From NCBI GenBank assembly GCA_937936325.1, contig CALGWV010000039.1:1-36861 (forward strand): 36,861 nt of DNA, given 5' to 3'. This DNA comes from an uncultured Bdellovibrionales bacterium (GTDB lineage Bacteria > Bdellovibrionota > Bdellovibrionia > Bdellovibrionales > UBA1609). Below the pieces are notes generated by a model, which searched no databases, was not told the DNA's origin, and saw nothing but the letters and a program-made list of their open reading frames with translations. Position numbers and translations under genes: made by a program. Positions 16,901 through 22,913 of this stretch are shown one piece after another; the first letter of the stretch is position 1; every line of letters starts with the position of its first letter.

Positions 16901-18931
16901 ATTATCTAATAAAACTGTCGTAAAAGTAGGATCACCAGAGCCGGTATAACTCACTAACCCACAATCAAATTGGCCCTGTACACATGGGCAAGAAACTGGT
17001 GAGGGGAGCATATTTGGCGAACTCACACTCACTCCATTGGGCTCGACTGCATCGGGGGAGCAGCTTCCAACCAAAGAGAGAGCTTGAGAAGGGTCAAGTG
17101 GACCTGATAAACTAAGGTCCACTTGAGGTGTCCCAACAACAGCTTGATCAGAAGCTGTATTTGCTCCATCTGTTATTGTTGCTGTTAAATCAGGGGATCC
17201 ACCACCAGAACCACTACAGGTTAAATTAACATTACAGCTGTATTCTGAGCCTACGCAATCACAACTCACTGGTTCAGGGTCAATATCCCCACTGCCTGGC
17301 GACGTCGTGCCTATCGAAATATTCCCTGAAGCATTTGGAAAACATACTCCAGAAATTACTTGTGTTCCAGGTGTGCAGCTTTGTGGGACATTTATAGATA
17401 CATTAGGGTTTACAACAAAAGTTTCTGTAACAGGAGGTAGAGTCTGCCCTTTTGGATCTTTTATCTCAGCACTAAACTCTGGAGATGACCCACCGGGCCC
17501 AACTCCTGTGACAGTAAAAGCTCCACAATTATAAACGCCATCAACGCACGCACAATCAGCAGACTTAGGCTCAGTATCAACAGAGCTTACAGTCACTATA
17601 GAACCGTTTGCAGAACAGGATCCAGAAACTACAACAGGCTCCTTAAGTTCAATGGATGTGGCAGGAAGAGTTATTGTAAGGGTCGGGGGCAAACTTGTTG
17701 TACTTGTTTGAAGGATTGCGGGACTGACCCCATCATCTAAAGTCGCCATAATTACAGGGAAATTTCCACCAGGACCTGAAGCATCGAAATCTACATCAGC
17801 CGGACATGAAATGGATCCAGAAACACAATCGCAAAGAAGAGGTAAACTCTGGGTTGGAGTCGTCGATGTGATATCATCTGATTCAATTGAAATGGTCCCC
17901 ACACCATCAGTACTACAACTTCCAGTGACGGCAATAGCAACCCCTGGGGTATGGATATCAGGTAAGCTTAATTTTAATCTAGGTTGAATGATGCCCGTGT
18001 CGTTATCTACTGCTGCATCACCATCAGAGGTTGTGAGCGTGGAAACAAACTCAGGCTCTGGCCCCTCTGCAGCCACTAGTGAAACAAGACCACAATCAAA
18101 GCTGCCATTAATACAATCGCAAACGGCTGGACTTGAACTTAATGAACGACTCTCAATAGTCACAGCCCCAACACCATCTGGACTACATGTTCCAGATAAG
18201 TACATGGGGTCACTCACCCTTAACTCGTCAGGAAGGATGAGATCAATTGCTGGAATTACTGGCGTCGCTTCATCAGATGCTGCTTCCCCAGAACTATCAA
18301 TAATTTCTCCTTCTATTAGAGGCGAATTATTTGGCTGAGAAGGGTCCGGAGTAAAATCAACAAGTATAGCAGAACAATCGATCACCCCCAAAGTAAAAGG
18401 AGAAGCGGAACCACCAGAACAATCACACGTAACTGAACTCGGAGTCATGTTACTACTTGAGATCTCCACATTCCCAGTACCTATGGGATAGCATTCACCA
18501 CCGCTTAAATCATTGCCTGGCCCTGGATCTACATTATCCCCAACATCAATAACAACCACGGGATTAATATGAGGTGTTTCGGTATTTGAAACTTGCTGGT
18601 TTCCGTTAGGTGAAGAGAGTTGAACTAAAACTATTGGATCTTCAGCGTTGGGTCCATAACCAGAAAATACTCCAGTTCCACAATCAAATTCTCCACTAAC
18701 ACAAGGACATGTTACGCTGGCTGGAACCATATCATCAGAACTAAGTTCTACACTTGAACCACTAGGCACACAGGAGCCTGTGAGAGGCATAGTAATGCCC
18801 GGCTCTAAACCACTTAATGAGGTTAAGTTGACTTTAAGAGGTTCAGTGGTCAAATGAAAGTTTGCACCACAAGATGTAAATAAAATTACTAAACTTAAAC
18901 GACAAGCAATTCTTAAGAAAACAGTAAACAT
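10970..18931 (-). CDS. Giant lipoprotein: 22 cysteine-rich repeats plus RCC1-like C-terminal domain
   Basis: 2653 residues. The N-terminus (hydrophobic to LFTSC) is a lipoprotein signal with Cys at residue 21; Phe at -3 is unusual. Residues about 40-2084 hold 22 units of 90-98 residues. A unit reads: LTGSC-x-PDG, SSxDMxPxxVxCxC, GxFxCG, DGxGPNGS, then IxD and a final PxIxLxLP strand; each has four conserved Cys. The first Cys of the units are at 54, 147, 249, 339, 439, 530, 624, 716, 809, 907, 998, 1093, 1182, 1278, 1372, 1463, 1554, 1645, 1737, 1832, 1924 and 2017. A non-repeat linker (about 2085-2205) leads to RCC1-like repeats (about 2215-2653) with WGQNSSGEVGTG, CSGENALGQLGNG, CWGNNSFGQLGNG and CWGHN. 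This is an exported, probably disulfide-stabilised rod ending in a propeller. Function is unknown; adhesion or cell-envelope scaffolding is inference. AGG lies ten bases before ATG 18931. Confidence 0.9.
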   Translation of the reverse strand: MFTVFLRIACRLSLVILFTSCGANFHLTTEPLKVNLTSLSGLEPGITMPLTGSCVPSGSSVELSSDDMVPASVTCPCVSGEFDCGTGVFSGYGPNAEDPIVLVQLSSPNGNQQVSNTETPHINPVVVIDVGDNVDPGPGNDLSGGECYPIGTGNVEISSSNMTPSSVTCDCSGGSASPFTLGVIDCSAILVDFTPDPSQPNNSPLIEGEIIDSSGEAASDEATPVIPAIDLILPDELRVSDPMYLSGTCSPDGVGAVTIESRSLSSSPAVCDCINGSFDCGLVSLVAAEGPEPEFVSTLTTSDGDAAVDNDTGIIQPRLKLSLPDIHTPGVAIAVTGSCSTDGVGTISIESDDITSTTPTQSLPLLCDCVSGSISCPADVDFDASGPGGNFPVIMATLDDGVSPAILQTSTTSLPPTLTITLPATSIELKEPVVVSGSCSANGSIVTVSSVDTEPKSADCACVDGVYNCGAFTVTGVGPGGSSPEFSAEIKDPKGQTLPPVTETFVVNPNVSINVPQSCTPGTQVISGVCFPNASGNISIGTTSPGSGDIDPEPVSCDCVGSEYSCNVNLTCSGSGGGSPDLTATITDGANTASDQAVVGTPQVDLSLSGPLDPSQALSLVGSCSPDAVEPNGVSVSSPNMLPSPVSCPCVQGQFDCGLVSYTGSGDPTFTTVLLDNLGVASAPDVDTLTLAPSINLVLPNVITPNEPIVLSGVACFPNGVDNVNFASPDMLPQSVSCDCVSGVTDCSASPVTFTSEGPNGAYPSVVANITDPEGNTATDLDTTSLPFIKLNTPQKVLSGENYKLTGICAPGGSDVIIQSGGSPSDFTPQPVACVCSYEGSFECGPISSDGSGSSESQPVFLAELTDPSGVSTVTDIGQTAIVPEVDIDLSVDLPLDSSPVTLTGTCGPDGTEVTLNSEDMSPTPIVCPCSGGVYNCGPTHFDGEGPNGSHPHIVAQNTDSATGLSGYDSDVLGGPNLNIDSPGNIDPKTPITLKGTCEPDGVGNIVVDSIDMAPSSITCDCVSGLMDCSASPVVVDGAGPNGNDPQFIGEITDPLTSETQVANVEAIVLPTVELDPFPSFSPGDSINLTGTCGSDGTIELNSLDMIPSLITCPCNGGTFSCGSVSFDGEGPNGSSPLVTAVITDTNANVASDQNSGLVPAINIFIPENFEPGVPVYLTGSCIPDGGSVDLSSPDMNPNMVNCSCFGGSFSCGLVSFDGSGPGGPQPEISGIIDDGTGRTAADSGTGNILPEVKLELPAAVPLDASGMPEPFLVMGACVSEGANIEIVSRDIVSPAPPITCPCSGGAFSCGPVLVDGTGSNSNFPIISAFVNDGVNPLASDKDSTVLLPSIDVTPIAGPITKDDVIPITGTCTPVGSNIEITDELMVPSLISCQCQPGNAFSCGSVSFPAVDPSVNMFDILGTITDATGQTSTDTEPVSLSPDVTINVAEACVVGDQTVYGTCFPDGIGVVRVSADPGVLATSPVTCDCHTGFYGCDVEVVSCANTTPTFTAVITDPGGATNGPVATTVGTPTVDLIIPSPIDTSLPIVISGECSPEAQSPNGVTVTSVNMSPSPVTCDCFQGIFNCGEVSYIGSGDPTFETVLSNNLGVIATDTDTKTLLPSVDLALDPFVNPGTAVDLSGGSCTPDGAAVSLSSPDMSPNLIQCNCVNGAIDCSASPVIFSGSGPGGAVPNVIASITDSLGNTASDTAQTQIPAIDLNAPKNIEAGDEFLLTGTCFPTGSTVTVESFTTPSDFETSSVSCPCDTQGNFSCGPVVSSGSGINGTEPMFNASLLAGSASTSDSEVGIILPSIEQTLPAVISFGEPIDLTGNCFPVGGSVTLTSPDMTPSPQTCPCVIGGTYSCGSVAFSGEGPNGSNPQVTAIISDPQTSKTASDTDSLIGPDISIDPIALIDSMSPQTITGTCDPDGAGVITVASPDMVEGSVSCDCTLGTYSCGPATFDGKGLNGSQPLISATNTEPTSGITSTAQTAAIIAPFIDLAAIPAIDKGEPTTLSGSCGVDGTVKLSSSDMSPNSVECACNNGSFSCGTVVFNGQGPNGGSPVIVASIEDSLGQVASDSETSQLPVRFNCGATLLAFGDFEDGVSLASTSVAPFPGAVFLPIKDSVAGVTVDVTINEKGFTAGAPGGDTYTVTLDGTEDQLRVPLNYDGGLFGSSLYDGTYQDAVVPIDISSTTLVGSCQAEVEVLTKAKQMLGKTAGRYSEDGSVGLCAKGDADRIFCWSRANSGVLHGASGQARGALIEMTSIYPLGNVYSVLPTESHSFAITETGKMIAWGLGAHQALGRSDFVSGYTAPGYVSFDLHEGWNFDDRIVSQITMDHTDGMAILDNGELWAWGQNSSGEVGTGSIYPGVIRTPVQPIDPEDPSKKIKNAIRAFAAGNVHCYTASTGDTYCSGENALGQLGNGIAGPDSRVYTKVVAPSGLPGSSLAEIGTPTKVERQSNVSTSALCALVSTSVYCWGQGFGPVPTLVTDTSGNPLDNVLSLSGGYRHTCASRDDGSVWCWGNNSFGQLGNGTTVSSTGTAVQALPVGSDIVLVDVGWDISCALENPTLGGKVYCWGHNVSVNDSALGVDNTTAGYIGYETTPVQWGGAAAVPAVGLVTYRHDVCVVDANDRGYCTGRHSGNTPNVIFLDYVSF
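12680..18814 (-). repeat. 22 tandem coding repeats of about 280 bp, with a ten-unit block duplication
   Basis: The repeats encode the rod of the giant lipoprotein. Units average 93.5 residues. Units 13-22 (about 12680-15448) resemble units 3-12 (about 15449-18238) in register: paired first cysteines are 924-939 residues apart in every case checked. Idiosyncrasies are shared by matched pairs, such as extra Cys in 6 and 16, a four-residue insert with SGDPTF in 7 and 17, DCSASPV in 8 and 18, PSDF in 9 and 19, and NFP with DDGV/NDGV in 4 and 14. Copies have diverged widely, so the duplication is old. Confidence 0.85.
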
Positions 18932-19312
18932 TATTTTATGCCTTTTGAATGGTATAGAGGTTTTATTTAAAATAGTTTTATTTACTATGAGTTAAAACTT
19001 TAAAATTTTTCATAGAAAATAAAAAATCTCTTCAATAGTCTTTTACTAGGGACTGTGGAAGATTCGCTTATTCACTTCAAAAGACATTTCAAGCCAAAAC
19101 TAGGGTGAGGACAGATAAAATTAAACTCGACCGAGTCACAACTTAGCCCTCATTTAACTTTGTCAGTACGCAATTTAGTTTCTCATGAACTGTTTTTCTC
19201 GCTTGGACATACGAATCTTCCCAACCCCTAGGGTTCAGATTCTCATAATAAAAAATGAAAAACCACAGAGTGCGAAAAAACAGGACCTTTGTTTTTTACA
19301 TTTAAAAATTAT
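18932..19312. other. 381-bp AT-rich intergenic region
   Basis: No supported gene. It must hold the promoter of the giant-lipoprotein operon (reading left from 18931) and the end of the HAD phosphatase transcript (reading left to 19313). The first 90 bases beside 18931 are very AT-rich. A short palindromic CCCCTAGGGTT core lies near 19226. I found no convincing -35/-10 pair, tRNA or terminator with a T-run. Confidence 0.5.
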
Positions 19313-20119
19313 TTATTCACAAAAAGACATGAGCTCAACAGCTAGCTCCATAAAGCCTGCGGCACTTTCATCTTCTGTCATGAATTTTGGAGGATGAATG
19401 AGATCTTCGAGAAACTCACCAATGTTGGCGACAGCTACTGAGTTTTGAAAAGCCTCAAACAAGGGTTCATCATTTGGGGAGTCTCCTATAAAAACACAGG
19501 CTTTTTGTGTCGACTCTAAGCTAAGATCTAGACTTAGCTCTTCTTTAAGATACCTCTTTGCCATCTTGGCTTTATTAAACTGGCCATACCATGTGTTGAT
19601 ATGTATGGAGCTGACCTTCACCGACGCCCCCTCAGCTTCACAAATGGAAACTATGGAACGCACCTCTTCTTTTGAAAGTGAAGGTTCAATGTCTTCACAA
19701 ATATCAATGGCTAAATCGAGCTGTCTGCAAAACTGGTCTGAGGCTAACTCTATTCTTGAATGAGATTTTTTAATTTTTTGTTGAAGATTTTTGAGTTTTA
19801 TAAGGTTTTCTTCTCGAATAGGAGCACTTTGATCGTACACTCTTTTCATATTTTCATCGGTTTTTCGAAAATAAAAGCCACCGTTTTCACCAATGACCCC
19901 ATGGACGGGCCACATCCTGGCGATCATTTCACACCAACCCGCTGGACGACCTGTGACGGGGATGACTTTATACCCAGCGTCATACAGTCTCCAAAGGGCT
20001 GCATAAGAGTGACTGGGAAGCTCTCCATCGGCTGTCAGGGTGTCATCTATGTCTGAAAAGAGGTATTCCACCTGACTAAAGTCAGAGTCTTCCAAGCCTT
20101 TTGGTTTTTTGCTGTGCAT
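19313..20119 (-). CDS. HAD-superfamily hydrolase (type IIB-like sugar-phosphate phosphatase)
   Basis: 268 residues from ATG 20119, preceded by GAGG eleven bases away; a TTG at 20170 in the same frame would add 17 residues but has no ribosome site. HAD motifs are in order: DIDDTLT at about 23-29 (nucleophile Asp and acid/base Asp), VTGR at about 55-58 supplying the motif II Thr, a Lys in the cap-to-core return (FNKAKMAKRYL, about 183-193), and GDSPNDEPLF at about 218-227 with the Mg-binding acidic residues. The cap inserted between motifs II and III places it with the Cof/mannosyl-phosphoglycerate phosphatase type. Substrate is probably a small phosphorylated metabolite but cannot be named. 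It is divergent from topA, 68 bases apart. Confidence 0.87.
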   Translation of the reverse strand: MHSKKPKGLEDSDFSQVEYLFSDIDDTLTADGELPSHSYAALWRLYDAGYKVIPVTGRPAGWCEMIARMWPVHGVIGENGGFYFRKTDENMKRVYDQSAPIREENLIKLKNLQQKIKKSHSRIELASDQFCRQLDLAIDICEDIEPSLSKEEVRSIVSICEAEGASVKVSSIHINTWYGQFNKAKMAKRYLKEELSLDLSLESTQKACVFIGDSPNDEPLFEAFQNSVAVANIGEFLEDLIHPPKFMTEDESAAGFMELAVELMSFCE

Positions 20120-20187
20120 AATTTGATTTGCCTCTTTTAATAGAAAAGTTTCATTATGGACTCCAATCAAAGATAGGATAAAACAAA

Positions 20188-22749
20188 ATGGCTACAAAAT
20201 CAGCTGAATTAAAAACCCTTGTGATTGTGGAATCACCCACAAAAGCCCGTACTATTCGTAAATTTCTCCCCAAGCACTTTGTTGTGGAGTCATGCATGGG
20301 ACATGTCCGTGACCTGCCTCAATCGGCAAAAGATATTCCAGCTAAATATAAGAAGGAGAGCTGGTCTCGCCTCGGGGTGAATGTCGAAAAAAACTTTGAT
20401 CCTATCTATTTAGTACCTAAGAAAAAGACTAAAACAGTGACGGCACTCAAAAAACTCATGAAAGATGCCGGGGAATTAATTCTCGCAACCGATGAAGATA
20501 GAGAGGGAGAGAGCATCAGTTGGCATTTACTGGAACTCCTCAAACCCAAAATACCAGTAAAAAGAATGGTCTTCCATGAGATCACAAAAGAAGCCATCCA
20601 AGAGTCTTTAAATCATTTTAGAGAGCTCGACACCAATATGGTACGAGCCCAAGAAGCCCGCCGTATCCTGGATCGTCTGGTGGGCTACACCTTATCGCCT
20701 TTACTATGGAAGAAGGTGGCTTATGGGCTTTCAGCAGGAAGAGTTCAATCAGTGGCTGTCACATTAATTTCTGCCAGAGAGCATGAGCGTTTAAAATTTG
20801 TTCCTTCTGAGTACATCAATCTGACTGCAGATATGGATAAAGATAAACAGGCCTTCCAATCTCGACTTTCAAGAGTGGATGAAAAACGCATCGCCCTCGG
20901 AAAAGACTTTGACGAAAATACAGGTCAGATCCGTGAAGACAAAAAAAAGGATGTTGTTGTTTTGAACCCAAAACAAGGGCAAGAACTTTTAGACAAACTT
21001 AAAACTGAAAAATTCAAAGTCACTGATGTGACTGAAAAGCCCATCAGCCGTAAGCCTCCCGCTCCTTTTATTACCTCAACTTTACAGCAGGAGGCCAACA
21101 GAAAACTCGGACTTTCTTCTAGAGAGTCCATGCAGGTGGCTCAAAAACTTTATGAGCGTGGTTTCATCACTTATATGAGAACAGATTCTACCTTTTTATC
21201 TAGCCAAGCTTTAAAAGCATCCCGTGAATGTATCGAAGCTTTATATGGCAAAGAGTATGTCCCGGATGAGCCGAGAGATTATAGTAAGAAAAAATCTAAG
21301 GGCGCCCAAGAGGCCCATGAAGCTATACGTCCAGCTGGTACTGAATTTAAGAAACCTGCAGACTCAGGTTTATCGGGGCCACAATTAGCTTTATACGATC
21401 TCATATGGAAAAGAACCATAGCCTCACAAATGAAAAATGCGGATCAGTTGCAACTCAGTGTGAAGCTATCAGCTCTGAATACTATATGGTCTGCTTCTGG
21501 AATACGCGTGGTCTTTCCAGGTTTTTTTAAAGCTTATGTCGAAGGCTCAGATGATCCTAACAAAGCCCTTGAAAATAAAGATGTTCCTTTGCCAGAACTC
21601 AAAGTGGGTGAAGAGATCACCGCTCAAGACATTAAGCTCACTCAACATACGACAAAACCACCAGCCAGATACACAGAGGCCAGCCTGGTTCAAAAGTTAG
21701 AAAAAGAAGGGGTGGGCCGTCCGTCGACTTACGCCAGTATTATTGGGACCATTCAAGATCGTGGATATGTACGAAAAGTAGGCAACCAGCTTCAACCTAC
21801 ATTGACCGCTTTGATTGTTTCTAAACTCTTAAGCCAGCACTTACCTGATTATGTGGATTTAAATTTCACATCTTCTATGGAGGAGTCTTTAGATCAAATT
21901 GCCGCAGGTGAATTGGATTCGGTAGACTACTTAAAACAAGTTTACTCTGGCCCTAAAGGGATCTCTGAAAGAGTGTCTCAAAAAGAATCAGAAATCGATG
22001 CAGAAAAGAGTCGCTCTATAGTTCTGCAAGGCTTAAGTGACTACTCATTTAGAGTCGGTCGCTATGGTGCCTATGTTTGCAAGAAATTTGAAGAAAACGA
22101 AGTCTGTGCTTCACTGCCTGAAGAAATAGCACCAGCAGATTTCACATCCGATATTGCTGATGAACTCATTGAACTTAAAATCAACGGCGCCGACAGCATT
22201 GGTCAAGATCCAGAGACCCAGCTCCCTATCTATATTTTAACCGGCCGCTATGGGCCTTATGTTCAGCTAGGAGACACAGACGGTAACCCTGAAGACAAAC
22301 CCAAGCGCATGTCCATCCCACCTCAAATGGACTACAAGCAGCTCACTTTGCCTGAAGCCATCCAGCTCATTAACTTACCTAAAAGTTTAGGTCATCATCC
22401 TGAGATTGAAAAAGAGATCAAAGCTTCCATAGGTCGTTTTGGACCCTATGTGGTTTGTGATGGGGACTTCAGAAGCATCCCTAAAGACTTAGATCTTTTT
22501 ACCATCACTTTTGAACAAGCCATGGATCTTTTGTCACAGCCTAAAAAAGGCCGTGGGCGTGCCGCACCTTTAAAAAATCTTGGAAAGCATCCCAAGCTTG
22601 AAGAAGAAATCCAAGTGATGAACGGGAAATATGGCCCCTATATCAAATGCGGAAAAACAAATGTGTCCTTACCTGAGGGGACTGATCCCAAAGATGTCAC
22701 ATTAGAAAAGGCTTTGGAGCTTATTACGGCTAAGCTTGAGGATTCGTAA
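20188..22749 (+). CDS. topA: DNA topoisomerase I (type IA)
   Basis: 853 residues. Type IA topoisomerase relaxes negative supercoils through a covalent 5'-phosphotyrosine intermediate. The TOPRIM domain begins at once (LVIVESPTKAR, about 10-20, with the catalytic Glu) and carries ATDEDREGE near 96 for Mg binding. The active-site Tyr is Y329 in GFITYMRTDS. Later segments RYTEASLVQKLEKEGVGRPS (near 491) and IQDRGYV are typical. The C-terminus carries four repeats with the core GRYGAYV, GRYGPYV, GRFGPYV and GKYGPYI near residues 622, 686, 749 and 812, in place of the CxxC zinc ribbons of the E. coli enzyme. The start ATG 20188 has AGGA about ten bases upstream. It stands alone, followed by a hairpin. 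Confidence 0.97.
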   Translation: MATKSAELKTLVIVESPTKARTIRKFLPKHFVVESCMGHVRDLPQSAKDIPAKYKKESWSRLGVNVEKNFDPIYLVPKKKTKTVTALKKLMKDAGELILATDEDREGESISWHLLELLKPKIPVKRMVFHEITKEAIQESLNHFRELDTNMVRAQEARRILDRLVGYTLSPLLWKKVAYGLSAGRVQSVAVTLISAREHERLKFVPSEYINLTADMDKDKQAFQSRLSRVDEKRIALGKDFDENTGQIREDKKKDVVVLNPKQGQELLDKLKTEKFKVTDVTEKPISRKPPAPFITSTLQQEANRKLGLSSRESMQVAQKLYERGFITYMRTDSTFLSSQALKASRECIEALYGKEYVPDEPRDYSKKKSKGAQEAHEAIRPAGTEFKKPADSGLSGPQLALYDLIWKRTIASQMKNADQLQLSVKLSALNTIWSASGIRVVFPGFFKAYVEGSDDPNKALENKDVPLPELKVGEEITAQDIKLTQHTTKPPARYTEASLVQKLEKEGVGRPSTYASIIGTIQDRGYVRKVGNQLQPTLTALIVSKLLSQHLPDYVDLNFTSSMEESLDQIAAGELDSVDYLKQVYSGPKGISERVSQKESEIDAEKSRSIVLQGLSDYSFRVGRYGAYVCKKFEENEVCASLPEEIAPADFTSDIADELIELKINGADSIGQDPETQLPIYILTGRYGPYVQLGDTDGNPEDKPKRMSIPPQMDYKQLTLPEAIQLINLPKSLGHHPEIEKEIKASIGRFGPYVVCDGDFRSIPKDLDLFTITFEQAMDLLSQPKKGRGRAAPLKNLGKHPKLEEEIQVMNGKYGPYIKCGKTNVSLPEGTDPKDVTLEKALELITAKLEDS

Positions 22750-22770
22750 CTCCTTAAACTCATGACTCAT

Positions 22771-22800
22771 CTGTAGGCCCGACCTAAGGCGTGCCTACAG
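22771..22800 (+). terminator. Hairpin after topA
   Basis: CTGTAGGC (22771-22778) pairs with GCCTACAG (22793-22800) across a 14-base loop, 22 bases after the topA stop. There is no run of T after it (ATTCTGATTCTC), so intrinsic termination would be weak. The position between topA and the protease gene fits a transcript end. Confidence 0.45.
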
Positions 22801-22913
22801 ATTCTGATTCTCACTTTATGCACATCTTCGAATTTTTTCGAGTGCAGAGATCACAAAGATTCTCCGATAGGTTATATTATATATTGGTATAAATCCTTAC
22901 CCCTGGAGAATGA

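Noticed and set aside
11557-18338. Many long open frames on the plus strand opposite the giant lipoprotein gene
   Set aside because: They are mirror images of the repeated coding sequence, lack ribosome sites, and translate to low-complexity Pro/Ser/Thr-rich peptides. The minus-strand frame is uninterrupted for 2653 codons and has clear domain structure.
12680-18814. Regular repeats considered as a CRISPR array
   Set aside because: Units are about 280 bp, diverged from each other and encode protein in frame; there are no short identical repeats with unique spacers and no cas genes.
20120-20170. TTG 20170 as the start of the HAD phosphatase
   Set aside because: No ribosome site precedes it and the added residues are not part of the fold; ATG 20119 is better placed.
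22860-22900. TATAAA at 22888-22893 as a promoter for the protease gene
   Set aside because: No -35 match exists at a suitable distance, and the surrounding DNA is a run of TAT steps in which such matches are expected by chance.
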